Source: Atriophallophorus winterbourni (taxonomy: Eukaryota; Platyhelminthes; Trematoda; Plagiorchiida; Microphallidae). Taken from it: DNA of 64,000 bases. The notes under the pieces were generated by a model. That model did no database searches. It had not been told where the DNA came from and saw only the letters and a program-made list of their open reading frames with translations. The stretch is taken from NCBI GenBank assembly GCA_013407085.1, contig JACCGJ010019403.1, forward strand, positions 1-64,000. Reading direction: 5' to 3'. This document shows, piece after piece, positions 53,626 through 64,000 of the stretch. The stretch's first letter is position 1, and the number at the start of each line of letters is the position of its first letter. A program made the position numbers and the translations under genes.

Positions 53626-54159
53626 GTCAAATGTATCGTGAAGCAAATGTTATAAATGACTCTTCATATGATGAGGTAGACGTAGAATGTAGTATGATGT
53701 GTTTTAAACTAGCCTTTGATGACGATTGACATTTGAGGAGAGCCTGTTGTAGCATGTGGGAATTGCCTTGGGGATGATATTTATGAGCCGATCGCAACAA
53801 GTAAATTGTTGTTTCAAGATGTGATCAATAGTGCACGTGAAAAAATAAATTTTTAATGTAATCAACTTAAGCAATCCATCGACACAGATATACATATGCT
53901 TCTGATTGGGATATCGGGCCAGCCGCTTTCAACTTCGGCTTCAACTGTGTGACTTTTCCACATTGTTAACGTTTCCGTGCTTGAAAATGCAGATAACATA
54001 TTTTTATTTGTTTTTGCATACAAGATTAAACATAAACATATTTCTTAAATCGTTGATTAAAATGTAAATCATAATCATCAGCATCTACTCACGTAAAATT
54101 GTTATTGTGTTACTTAACGTTGAAACTTATTATTTCTTTAATACTTCGTTTTATTTAAC
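53626..54159. other. Spacer, no gene seen
   Basis: AT-rich, without recognised content. Confidence 0.45.
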
Positions 54160-54171
54160 TTGATATTTTGC

Positions 54172-54693
54172 AGTTTTCCCATTGCTATTTACTTTGAAAA
54201 AATACAATACTTTTCTTCGGTTTACATTAGAATAATGCAATGCTCGCATAATTCATTCAACCGAATCATACACTGTAATCTCTCGGGCAGAGACTGGCAT
54301 TCGATTCAAGCGAATGAGGGGGTGACGCTGTCGCGCAAACTTGCAATCCGATTGGATGAAAGTGTGCACCTTGTACAGGCTAGCGGACCACAGGGTGCGA
54401 GTGAAACTAAACGCTCCACTACATGTAGTGAGAGGGGGAGCTACGTGGAAATTATTGGTCTACTCACAGAGCCTGAAAAGTTACTCAACGCACAATCTCA
54501 TGCAGAAATATTTGTGAGTCAAAAGCTACATTACAGTATAAAATACTCCCTAAATTCCATGCAGATTAACAAATGGGAGGTTTTCCATGATGCACAATCA
54601 CGTAAGACAGCAACATTCCACTCGTCTCAACACATGACAATTTTTTATCACGTTAATTACAATGACATCTCATTTGAATCGTCACAATTGTGA
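54172..54693 (+). CDS. Unidentified open frame, possibly a terminal exon
   Basis: An open frame of about 174 codons follows a good splice acceptor (GATATTTTGCAG, ending 54171) and ends in TGA at 54691-54693. It has no ATG at its start, so it would have to be an exon of a spliced gene, or initiate internally at Met codons such as that near 54235. The sequence has a middle segment GSYVEIIGLLTEPEKLLNA reminiscent of an OB-fold strand, but I cannot assign a family. It is surrounded by neither LINE nor LTR similarity. It may be chance. Confidence 0.3.
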   Translation, partial: SFPIAIYFEKIQYFSSVYIRIMQCSHNSFNRIIHCNLSGRDWHSIQANEGVTLSRKLAIRLDESVHLVQASGPQGASETKRSTTCSERGSYVEIIGLLTEPEKLLNAQSHAEIFVSQKLHYSIKYSLNSMQINKWEVFHDAQSRKTATFHSSQHMTIFYHVNYNDISFESSQL

Positions 54694-54699
54694 TCGCGC

Positions 54700-55526
54700 T
54701 ACAAAATATGCCCATGTCCAATATACTGCATTAGGTTAAGAATGCCAATGCATGAGAAATGAACTATATAATTTTTGAAATTTGTTGAATATCTAGTTTT
54801 GTTTCAGTGAAACTTGTATTCGTCGTATTCTTCTACTCTCAAATTAATATTGCGATGTAGCCAGAGGCACGAGATGACAACACCTGGAGGAGAGGTTGAT
54901 ATAGCATTTAGGTATATAATGAGGTTGTAACGGAATACTAAGCCTAATATTCTATTATTATTATACCAACAGTATAATAGAATATGAAAAAGAGTAAAGT
55001 AAATAGACGCGTACATATTCAGTTGCAGGCTTCGTATTGCGTTGCCACTAACAATTATTAGTTTTCAGCCGTATGATTTGCACTCACGTATTGCTCGTTT
55101 GATATAATTCGGAGCAATAGTGTTTACCGGAAAGGATGAGGAAATCGAGATCATTAATGTAGAGAGAAAAATGATTAAGCAAACTGAGCATTTCTTGGTT
55201 ATTATTGCTATGTAGTGGGTTTTGAGAGACAGTTGTGCATGGTGATCAACGAGATGATACGAGAGACCAAGCCCACCGAGACAGAGAACAGAACAACACA
55301 GGATTGTTATGAAATGACTAAGCCGAGACTCAGGACACAGGTTCGCAGGTCCCAGAGCTGGACAGGGTCAGTGTTTATATAGAGAACACGAAGGGGTGTG
55401 CGAAGTAAACGTGTCACAGCATGCATCTGCAATGTTCGGATAAGGACATTACCAAGGTGGCAAGTGTCATGGGTGAGGACGCCTCACCCAACAATTATCG
55501 ATGAAATGTGTCATCTTATTCGTTTC
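54700..55526. other. Spacer between the two LINE copies
   Basis: No gene seen. The stretch 55300-55490 is richer in GC, has TATATAGAGAACACG near 55375, and contains a perfect 9 bp inverted repeat at 55470-55490. It might be the end of an unrecognised element. Confidence 0.35.
55470..55490. repeat. Perfect 9 bp inverted repeat
   Basis: TGGGTGAGG, a three-base loop ACG, and CCTCACCCA. It lies 37 bp before the LINE copy 2 boundary. Confidence 0.8.
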
Positions 55527-56375
55527 GTCTAGGAGCACGCGGGCCCTTCCGTTGACGTTGACTTCCGCTTCCATTCGTGGAATTTGTGAGGAAGATTGGC
55601 AATGAAACAGCTTCCTGTCGAATATTCCTAGATCGTTTTTATTTATACCAACAATCGCATCGTTTGTTGTGAACATCTGCAGTACACCCTAAACGCCACT
55701 ACATAAGCCAGGTAGTTCGAGCGACATTAATACGCCAGATTCATCTCAATAACCACACCTCGCAGTAACAATGCAACAGCTATTTAGGATGCCACTTTTG
55801 TTCGTTAACGGATTTGAGTCGATGAAGGGACATTAACGCTTCATGGTTTCCACAACGATATGCGATTCGCCACAGAATTAATTAATGTATCAGAGCGCAC
55901 AAAGCTATCCATTTCAAAGGACATTTCGGAGTTCATCAGGACACACATTGCATGGACTGACGCAACTGCCACATTCAAAAATAGGCGAATACTTGGATTC
56001 GCTCATACGAAAGTCATTCATATATGAATTCCTACACTAATGATACTTTATCCCTTTCAATTCTGTGCTGTGCTGTTGCAATTTTTGCACTGACACTTCC
56101 GGTCATATCTTCGCCGGATTCCATTCCAAAAATTCTGTGCTACTTTGGATCACACCTATCGGAATATATTCAGTTTGCTCATGTCATCGGATCAACAGCA
56201 AAGTTGTCATATCGACGTAAATATTCCAGTTTTTTCACGCGCACAAACATTTTCGCAACGCTAATTAGTCTATGATTTTGCTATCATTGCAAAGATCGCG
56301 TTGAGATGCGCGTTTTGATACCTGTTTCTGATTCTACATTGTGTGGTTAACGAGTCATAGGGGATTATTTTCAAA

Positions 56376-57418
56376 ATGACGAAATCACGAGCTCCGAAGC
56401 AGCCACACCGACCTGTCGACCAAACGCCCACCACTCAGCCGAACAACCCACTTCAGGCTGCTAACATGTTTGACCGCATCACGAGATCCGACGTACGGAC
56501 AAAAAATATCGATGGATCAAACTGTGACAGCGACATGGAACCAACTTGACCTCAGTGCGAACGCAACAATGGTCACGGCCGGCCCAGATGATAGGACGAA
56601 GCTCGACACGCAGAATTGTCCCGAAGTCACGTGCAAAACATGTGAACAACCGGTGAGTTCCATCGCGCGTAAAGTCATAACGCGTTTTCTGTGTATGGGT
56701 AAATCCATGGTAAATGCCACAGTATTTTAGCCCATGATTCGATAGCATTAATAAATAATAAAAAGGTGTCAGGCGCCTGCTATATCTGTGTGCGCTGCGG
56801 AGCTAAATCCTTGCACGATGGCGATACTTTTAAAGCCAGATTAGAAAATAGAATAGCCGCTTTCGATTTGAGCCTTCGACGTGTGAAGAAAATATTGGTA
56901 AATCATATGGGTACGCAAGTGATCACTGATGTAAACCATCATATCAATACAACGATTTCGGAACCACTACTGAAGGAATCTGAGACTAAGGCTATTGGTA
57001 TGCCAAAAAAAGAAAAAGAACAGGGTTAAGCCCGTTTTGGAATCAGTTAAAACGAACACGGAATTAGGAAAATCTTAAAAAACTATGCAGTTACGGTCGG
57101 CCTCATATGTAGAGTACAAAACTGCTGTTCCCGACTCAAAGTCAAGCCTCAAATGTTTTAAACTCTAAAACGCCTGACTTTCCGATATGCAAAAAATAAC
57201 ACGCCATACGTGCTGAACGTGTTATGTTCGAACGTCAGCGAGTCCCAAGAAAGCCTGTTTGATAGCAAACAGAAACACGACCTGAAGAAATGATCAAAAC
57301 TTTGCCACGTAATGCAAATTGAGCATGTAATCGCAGAAAAAGTGACTTGTCTAACACGCCACTCAACTTCAGCTCCTTTTGGTCAACCTCGATTGCTCAA
57401 GTTTGCACTAAAAGGCTG
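56376..57418 (+). pseudogene. LINE family A ORF1, copy 2
   Basis: The same PHD-like finger (CKTCEQPVSS, GACYICVRCG) as copy 1. The frame from 56766 stops at 57029, whereas copy 1 remains open to 50399, so copy 2 has additional lesions between 57000 and 57300. Confidence 0.72.
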
Positions 57419-57882
57419 ATGTCGAGAACGTACTGCTGAATTCGTACCTACTCAAGACAGATCCCGACTCAAACAGCCACATATATTCCGATATACCGTG
57501 GTGGGAAAAAAAGGGTAGCTTGTATGCCAGGGCACAAACGGTATCCCGAAGTATAGTTCTACTTGGTTTACCAGAAAATACTTCTCGAGAATCTATTCAG
57601 GAAACCGTAGAGCACGACGGCAAGCAATGGCGCTACATTGTGTGTTCTCTAGATAATCATAATGCCGTTGTTGTGAATACTTTTCGAGTTCCTTTTTCGC
57701 CAATATATAAAGGGGATGGACCGAAACCTCTGAAGCTTACGTTCTTGACCAGCGCTATATCCGATCTCGTAAGGTCGGAATGGAAAATGGGAAAACAAAC
57801 GTTACCCAATGATGTTAGACTTAGCCCACCCAAACACAATGTCATAAGCCAAACACTATCCCGTTTGAAGATAGCGGATTAG
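57419..57882 (+). pseudogene. LINE family A ORF1, RRM-like half, copy 2
   Basis: A clean 120-codon frame from 57520 with SRSIVLLGLPENTSRESIQE, KQWRYIVCSLDNHNAVVVNT and PKPLKLTFLTSAISDLVRSE. This is the better preserved of the two copies in this part. Confidence 0.72.
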
Positions 57883-58161
57883 AGCGTTTTTATCTAAATG
57901 GAAGAAATCAATACATAAAAACGTCGTAGTTCCGGCTCAAATCCAGTCGGACTGAGCAATTTACACCGAAAACTGATTGTCGATTCAGGCCGTCAGTGAC
58001 CGATAAGAAGCTCACATGTTTTATCATCTCAGGCACTGACTATTCAGAGGGATCCGGCATCGCACTGTCTAACGCCGTATCACATACCACATGATTCATC
58101 ACTACTTGTTAAGTCCGACTCCAGAGAAGCCGGACCAATAAATTTAGTTCACACCCCGCCA

Positions 58162-58790
58162 TTGCTCACGAAATATACGATTAATTGCATCTATACAAGC
58201 GCAAACAACCTTTTTAACAAATTAATCGAATTGGCCGAGATTTGTTATGAAACGGCGCCAGACATAGCAGGAACGTCTGATGAAGAACTCTCTTTGCCCA
58301 GCATGTCTCTATTCCGGCGTGACCGATTATGCGATGGCGGAGGAGCAGCACTCTACTTCATGCAATCTTGATATAACATTGATATAGCTGACACACTTTG
58401 GTGCTCTCTGACTCTTACTTCAGGAGACCAATGCATTATTCGAGTGATCTATCGTTCTCCAACAGCAACTCTCGAACTAAACAGTAAACTGATTAATGTA
58501 ACAAAGCGGTACAATACTCAAATATTGATAATTAGGGATTTCAACATTCCCCAGCTCTATGCCGGGATGATCACCCATCAGAGACATTTGAATATGAACT
58601 TCGAGCCGTCTTGGATTACGCACCCTTTATAACCACGTTTTGAATTAACTCGTATGAGGGGATCAGAACAGCCGTCTACCTTGGACCTAATACTTACATC
58701 AGATCCCACAGCTGTAGAGAGTATCATTTTTAAACCGCGAGCATGTTGTCCTAGATTTCGAGTACGCTTGTAGCGCTAGGCGCAATAGAT
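58162..58790 (+). pseudogene. LINE family A endonuclease, copy 2
   Basis: TSANNLFNKLIELAEI runs on without interruption into SLPSMSLFRRDRLCDGGGAA, giving the pre-insertion state of copy 1. RDFN again replaces GDFN. Confidence 0.72.
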
Positions 58791-59083
58791 TATTCCGACC
58801 GGATAGTCATTGGCGCTCTCTATTACAGCACCTTAAATCTATATTGGAGGAACATTAAATGTTTGTTTTGAAGAAAACGTCTCAACGTAATACATTTTTA
58901 CTACAAACCAGGACTGAAAAGTGGATGAAACAAAGGGCAATATCTTAGGGGTTTCACATGGCTACCAACACAGCTGCTTCTTGGGCACAATTTACACCTG
59001 CTAGCAGAATTTTACGCCGCATTTTTGTGCCGAAATCCACGGTGTCTGATCAGGAACCAATCATTCGACTTGACTGACCGACC

Positions 59084-59557
59084 TTGAGTGAAGTATTGAT
59101 TACTTCGTTGGTGGTAGCGCAGTACTTACGAAAATTACACCTAAAGAAATCTCCGGGACCAGACGAGATGAGCCCAAATATGCTCAAAACCTGTCATGCA
59201 AAGCTACCTGAACCTCTATCCTGCATGTTAAATAATTTGCTCCAAGCAGGCGTGGTACCAAAAGACTGGAAAATGTGACACATAATAACCATATACAAAG
59301 GCGGTTGCCGTTTTGAATTTAAAATTACGGCCCTTTGACATTGATGTCTACGGTATCAGACGTTTTTGAGCGAATAATAACCGCCAAAATTGTGCGACAT
59401 CTGGAAACGAACCAACTTTTGGCAGTTGCTCAAAATGGATTTAGCAGAAATCGCTCTTGTCAAACAAATTTGCTGAAAAGCTTAGACGATTGGACGTGGG
59501 TTGTAGATGCGGGTGGCTGTATTCATGCGTGCTATCTGGACATTTCTAAAGCTTTCA
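59084..59557 (+). pseudogene. LINE family A RT N-terminal part, copy 2
   Basis: The same content and the same TGA after KDWKM as copy 1, ending at CYLDISKAF. Confidence 0.78.
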
Positions 59558-59577
59558 CACACACACACACCACACAC

Positions 59578-59618
<41 letters not shown>

Positions 59619-59640
59619 TACATATATTATATCTATATAT
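59558..59640 (+). repeat. (CA)n/(TA)n compound microsatellite
   Basis: CACACACAC units with a CCACA interruption, then about 13 TA units and degenerate TA-rich sequence. It occupies the position of the (AT)n run in copy 1. Confidence 0.9.
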
Positions 59641-59735
59641 ACATTTGTACCTCTAGTTCCACTCTATGATTATTTTAAAGTTAATTGCTTTTTCAACCAT
59701 AAACCTTGAATCTTGATACTTGAATCTTGCAATTC

Positions 59736-61140
59736 ATCCACCCTCGAGTCGTGCATACAAGGTCCTAATTATTAGTGATCACAATAATTCCAATTTATCT
59801 ATTTAACATCTCTTTTCACATAAAAATATTATTCATTTCTCAACAACATCTGAAACGTATCTGATTTTCGTTAACACCAATGCTCCCAAAATATTTTGTG
59901 GTCTCTAAATTGATCCTATTGTCAAATCTGGCCACTCTATATTTAAAGTTTAACCTAAAATTTAGTGAGGTACTAGGCGCACATTTGTTACTCGCAGCAA
60001 TGGCAGAACGTTGAATACCAGAGCACGCGAGCATGACTATATTTTAGCTTTCACATGTATGGTTCATAACACTGATATCTGAACTTGTGGATTTATAATA
60101 TTCACACTATAACCTTGTTCATGACAGATTATCTCCGTCCATGGTAATCCGAGCCATGCTCTTTAAGCAGATAGCATTTCATGAACTTCGTTCGATGATG
60201 TGTAAAACCTGCGAATTCTTTCTTCGCTGTAGAACTAGCTGATCACATGTTATCAAAGCACCTACTAAAAGTACTGCAGTTAGAAGAATACGACCGGTAG
60301 ATATTATATTTCGCGAAACATGGCAGCAGAGTCTGACTATACACACAAGCATTATTTTAGCAGAGATGGAAAAAAATACACAATACTATAACACTTACCA
60401 GGCATTGCAGATAGATTATATGACAGTTCGCACAATTAGTAATTATCACCCGTTGAACACGTGAATTTTAATTATTCTCGTACGCCAATGCAATATTATT
60501 TCGCAAAGTTGATGTCGATTTAAGATTAACACTGTCAGTACAAATTATCGTATCAATGCTGGTGATCATCGAAAAGCGACCTAAGAAACGATCCAAAATC
60601 ATGCAAACTTCAAGAAAAAAGTGTACTTCACGTTTGTTTCGTCATAGAACATTTTGCGGAAAATAACGATATTCCACAATCAACATGAAGCGAAATTACC
60701 GCTCGACATTGACAAGAGGTAAAGTTCACAATAATTCATGCGTTTATTTCAGAGCGCTCTTATTTAGAATTTTGTCGGCCCTTTTCGTTGAGATTTCATG
60801 CAAACTGTTGTCATCGCACTAATGAAAGTTGCAAATATTATTTCCCATTTCGAGCTTTTCGTCAATATCGCTTGAGATTATTGACAATTGATAAAGATTA
60901 ATTAACTGGTTAATTGCTGTGGTTTTCCAATCCAAGTTATTCTTTTAATAACCAATGACGTCGTTGGTGTTCAATGTATCACTAAGAGAATACTATGATG
61001 TTTTGATACAGATCTTTAATGAACTACCGTTTTGAATGGCATCAGCGACAACATCGCGAATTGTAGTCTTCGCACTTCCGTCTAATAGGGAAATAGTGTT
61101 GTTTAACTGGATATGTTATATGCTTAACAGCAAATGCAGA
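59736..61140. other. AT-rich spacer, no gene seen
   Basis: No coding similarity, RNA gene or clear repeat recognised. Confidence 0.45.
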
Positions 61141-61154
61141 AAATGCCTAAATCT

Positions 61155-61505
61155 GCCCATGCGTTACAAAGATCAGAGCAGAAGAGATATGAAAGCTCTT
61201 TGCGTTGACTTCGCGATTTGAAAAGTACTTGCTCTCCATCGCTCACGTTGGAAGCGTCGTCTGCAAGCTTGAGAGAAGCAGATTTAGAGTTTGGCTGCTA
61301 AGCGCAGATCACACCGCCAGGCATACAACTGATGGCGATTAACCGTGTACTGTCCATCGCTGCGAGCGCGGCGGAAGAGATTTTTCCTATCGAATCGGGC
61401 TGTTTAGTCATTCAAAACGCTAAGGAGAATGAAAAAAATTAATGCGGTTGTCATGTACATCCATGGATGATAGCAACCAAAGGAGGCTAACAACAACAAC
61501 CCAAA
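61155..61505 (+). pseudogene. Degraded RTE-like LINE 3' end
   Basis: The translation, with stops, shows MRYKDQSRRDMKALCVDFAI, HRSRWKRRLQA and VVMYIHG, matching LRYKDVYKSDVHALGID, RSHWRHCVRRRLQA and IVMYILG at 31.5-31.8 kb. It ends in AACAACAACAAC (61490-61501), a plausible tail. Confidence 0.65.
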
Positions 61506-61889
61506 ATCTGTAATTCAATAATTTAATCCATTATTTTTTTCAATGCCCGATAGTGCTCATGATTTACGCAATGCTGCTCAAACTTGTTATTTGTTTTGTT
61601 TGTTTTCAATGGATTATTTTTCATTATTGTATAAGTTGGCGATGCCCTCATTGCCAATTAAATTCACGTTGAATATGCAGAAATTTTATCATTGACATTA
61701 ACGAAGTGGTTTTTTGGTTAATCCTGAAAAATGCATTTACATTTTTGCTTCATTTGGAATTTTAGAACATGGCGATCGAGACGGAATTTGCTCCTTACAG
61801 ATGAAGTAAAATAATTTATCCAATAACTATATACCTTCTCTCTTTAACAGTTACGTTGATATCTATGCTCACTAATTTATTACAGAAGA

Positions 61890-62400
61890 TTTATCTCGAA
61901 TCGAACTAAAATATCTCAAATGAATGCTGATACTGTTGAGTACTTTAAACGATTGAAGATTCTATGAATCTCACGCGCTATCGTTGAGGCCAATAGAGCA
62001 GTTAGTGCTGTCTTGCAGAGAAATATTTATGGGGCTAGGAAATCTCTTGCATTTGTTTTTCTTCACCCGCAACACCATACCATATATTTGGTGGCAAATG
62101 TTTACCTACATTCAAAGCTGTTCGATATTTTCCACGTAAAATCATTAACCGCAATGTTACTATCCTTTTGGTATTTGATCTCATTTCTTTATCTGATTGA
62201 TTTTAACAACGTTATATATGCAAAATCAACTACATATCACAATTGACAAATGATATAAGTTATATGTCAGCGTCATTAGAAATATATAAAAATGCAATGT
62301 TTTATATGCAGATTACACAATCATGTGACATGAGATCAATCTGACGTTTTTAGCAGAGCCTCAGCATTAACATCAATGATAACAACAGTATCAAGTTACA
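61890..62400 (+). pseudogene. Degraded Gypsy RNase H fragment
   Basis: QMNADTVEYFKRLK then AVSAVLQRNIYGARKSLAFV matches KMNADVVESFQRLK and AVGAVLQQ of the first Gypsy element (1711-1860). TTAGCAGAGCCTCAGCA near 62350 matches TTAGCAGAGGCTCAGCA at 2197. Stops interrupt it. Confidence 0.6.
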
Positions 62401-64000
62401 TCATTCCTTTGATTTTTAGGTTTATTATATTAGTTTGTTCTTGATCGATTAAAAAATGAAATGAATGAACACGTTATGAAATGTTCAACATGTTTACAGC
62501 TAAACAATGGGATTAACTGGATCACGAAACTTGTAAATTCAGAAAATGGTTTTGGAGTACAAAACTGGAACTAGCCAACTATTTCATGTTTCGTAGGGAC
62601 CGCACACACTCGTGGTAATCGTTTTCTCACTTTCATCTTGCTACAAAACGATTATTCGTTTAGGTTTCATACGATTTTTAAATAATCCTACAAAACTATC
62701 CAACGTTTCAGACATGATTTTTACTCTAGGTACTAAACCCTGAAACATTGACATTTCAGCTCCATTACATGGGTTTTGACCATAATATAGGAACATTGCG
62801 TTCTGCGCATTTTCCGGAAGCCGGAATATAAATATAAAGAGTAGATAGTTTATATCAACGGAAATTAATTTTCGAATCTTCTCAAAGCAAACGACTCAAC
62901 CAATTTTTTCACTGTCCTCGAACTTAAATCGCATTCTGTCGATTTTCCATGATAATGTCTTATCATGCTTTCGTCGTTCGTCTACCTCTCACATCAGGTA
63001 ACATAAGCCTAACCCAATAACCCTTTTTGAAATAAGATTGTCCGACCCATTTGGTATACGTTCTATATTAACCTACGTGTTAGGAATGCTGCTTACATTA
63101 TTAACGGAAATATCACTGTACTAAATTGAACGTCACCGGTTTTAATTTGCACTCATGTAAATCCGGAAGACTCACAGACATTGCCTATTTCTTATATATA
63201 AGTTTAGATGTGAGCAACCTGACAGTAAATCAGTCGAAGTGTCGGCTATCAGACTATGCAGCATTTTACCTGATGAGGAATTGTTATTTTATAATACATT
63301 GATGTATCTGGAACTCATTTGCACCAAAACTACTTGTTTTATACCGAGCACAAAACTAGTCAACGAACTATGAATGGAGGTATGATTGCGAATACACGCG
63401 AATACACGCGAATACACGCACAGTAGCATGGTATCCGAAACGGCCTAATACTTCCAAACTGAATGTTTACGCATCCTTAACAGAGCTTTCTAGGATTGGT
63501 TTTATTCACTGGGAAGTGCAAGTTTAAAACACTTTATTTAACAGATTAGCCAGGACTATTGCGCGTACTTTGCTCCCTTTGAGGCTTAGAATCAGGCTGC
63601 CATATGCTTCATTTTTTCTTTTAATAGAACTACACCCTCGTCTTTTGCTGCCTCTCTAACCAAAAATGTGTATGACAAAAACCGGGTTCCTCATATTATT
63701 CTTCTCGTAGTTATTGGCGTCATCCTTTGGTTTTAGCACAACTGCACAATATCCTATTTTCTTATTTCGAATATGCAGCAACGAAGCTTTCTGTCCGTGC
63801 ACAGATCTGTTCGAGCATATATTTTGTATTTGGCTGCTTTGAGCACCTCGCTATTGCACTGAATTTCGGATTAATTCTAACTATAGCTAATTATGCATGA
63901 GCTAATTTGTGAATGTATGTTGTGTGGATTCAAATGTGGATATTTTTTGAACGTAGTGTTCACGATTCTGGAAAATAAACGTCAAGGATGCTCACTCGAT
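62401..64000. other. AT-rich end of the window, no gene seen
   Basis: No coding similarity recognised. It contains one short tandem repeat at 63388-63417. Confidence 0.45.
63388..63417 (+). repeat. Three tandem copies of GCGAATACAC
   Basis: A perfect 10 bp period, three units, followed by GCAC. Confidence 0.9.

Larger units (their letters stand above)
55527..59735 (+). mobile_element. LINE family A, copy 2, internally truncated
   Basis: A near-identical counterpart of 48502-52927, without the RTE insertion and 12 bp shorter near 58497. Parts: leader (55527-56375), ORF1 (56376-57882), endonuclease (58190-58790), RT start (59084-59557). RT breaks off at ISKAF exactly as in copy 1, followed by (CA)n/(TA)n, and then a 3' tail with CTTGAATCTTGATACTTGAATCTTG (59704-59728). 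So it is a LINE from which most of the RT has been deleted. Confidence 0.88.

Noticed and set aside
1..64000. CRISPR array or bacterial operon
   Set aside because: No regularly spaced short direct repeats with unique spacers, no ribosome-binding-site-like gene starts, and all recognisable genes are eukaryotic with introns or retroelement in type.

Overview
The window looks like a flatworm nuclear genome, most likely a digenean trematode. That is inferred from three things: one recognisable host gene with two 39-44 bp introns near its 5' end followed by introns of up to about 10 kb; the transposon mix (CR1-like and RTE-like LINEs, Gypsy LTR elements, Penelope-like elements, a hAT transposon); and short repeats carrying hammerhead ribozymes, comparable to the SM-alpha repeats of schistosomes. 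There is no bacterial gene organisation. Genus cannot be decided from the sequence alone.

The host gene is a neutral sphingomyelinase of the SMPD2 type on the + strand (15763-40407, seven exons, reconstructed length 477 codons). The exon joins keep the frame, all recognisable DNase-I-fold catalytic motifs are present, and two C-terminal membrane segments lie in the last exon. Introns 3 and 6 (about 10 kb each) and intron 4 are packed with retroelements.

Layout: 0.7-3.3 kb, decayed Gypsy element; 3.4-4.0 kb, LINE fragment; 4.2-6.4 kb, internally deleted Gypsy element with two 169 bp LTRs; 7.5-11.1 kb, a fairly complete CR1-like LINE on the - strand; 12.3-13.8 kb, another CR1-like LINE; 14.2-14.6 kb, ribozyme repeat; 15.8-40.4 kb, sphingomyelinase gene; inside its introns, two more CR1-like LINEs (18.4-21.0 and 21.7-25.9 kb), Penelope-like pieces (17.2, 26.8-28.3, 29.7-30.6 and 39.2-39.7 kb), RTE-like pieces, and a LINE with a 166 bp triplication (33.4-35.6 kb). 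Beyond the gene: RTE-like element (40.9-43.0 kb), LINE lacking its endonuclease (43.1-45.8 kb), hAT transposon (46.05-48.50 kb), two near-identical copies of one internally deleted LINE (48.5-52.9 and 55.5-59.7 kb) separated by a Penelope-like fragment and an unidentified open frame, then mostly empty AT-rich sequence with RTE and Gypsy remnants.

The most interesting signal is a set of hammerhead self-cleaving ribozymes. One family (core CTGATGA, stem GTGC/GCAC, GAAACCGGTC) sits in about 235-240 bp repeats arranged as tandem dimers; intact copies are at 30412-30453 (+) and 32968-33009 (-). Its stem III is the palindrome ACCGGT, suggesting the paired, double-hammerhead form. A second hammerhead-like motif recurs in the 3' region of the Penelope-like elements. 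At 30.4-30.57 kb both motifs occur about 65 bp apart, downstream of a GIY-YIG reading frame. Several copies lie in the sense orientation within sphingomyelinase introns.
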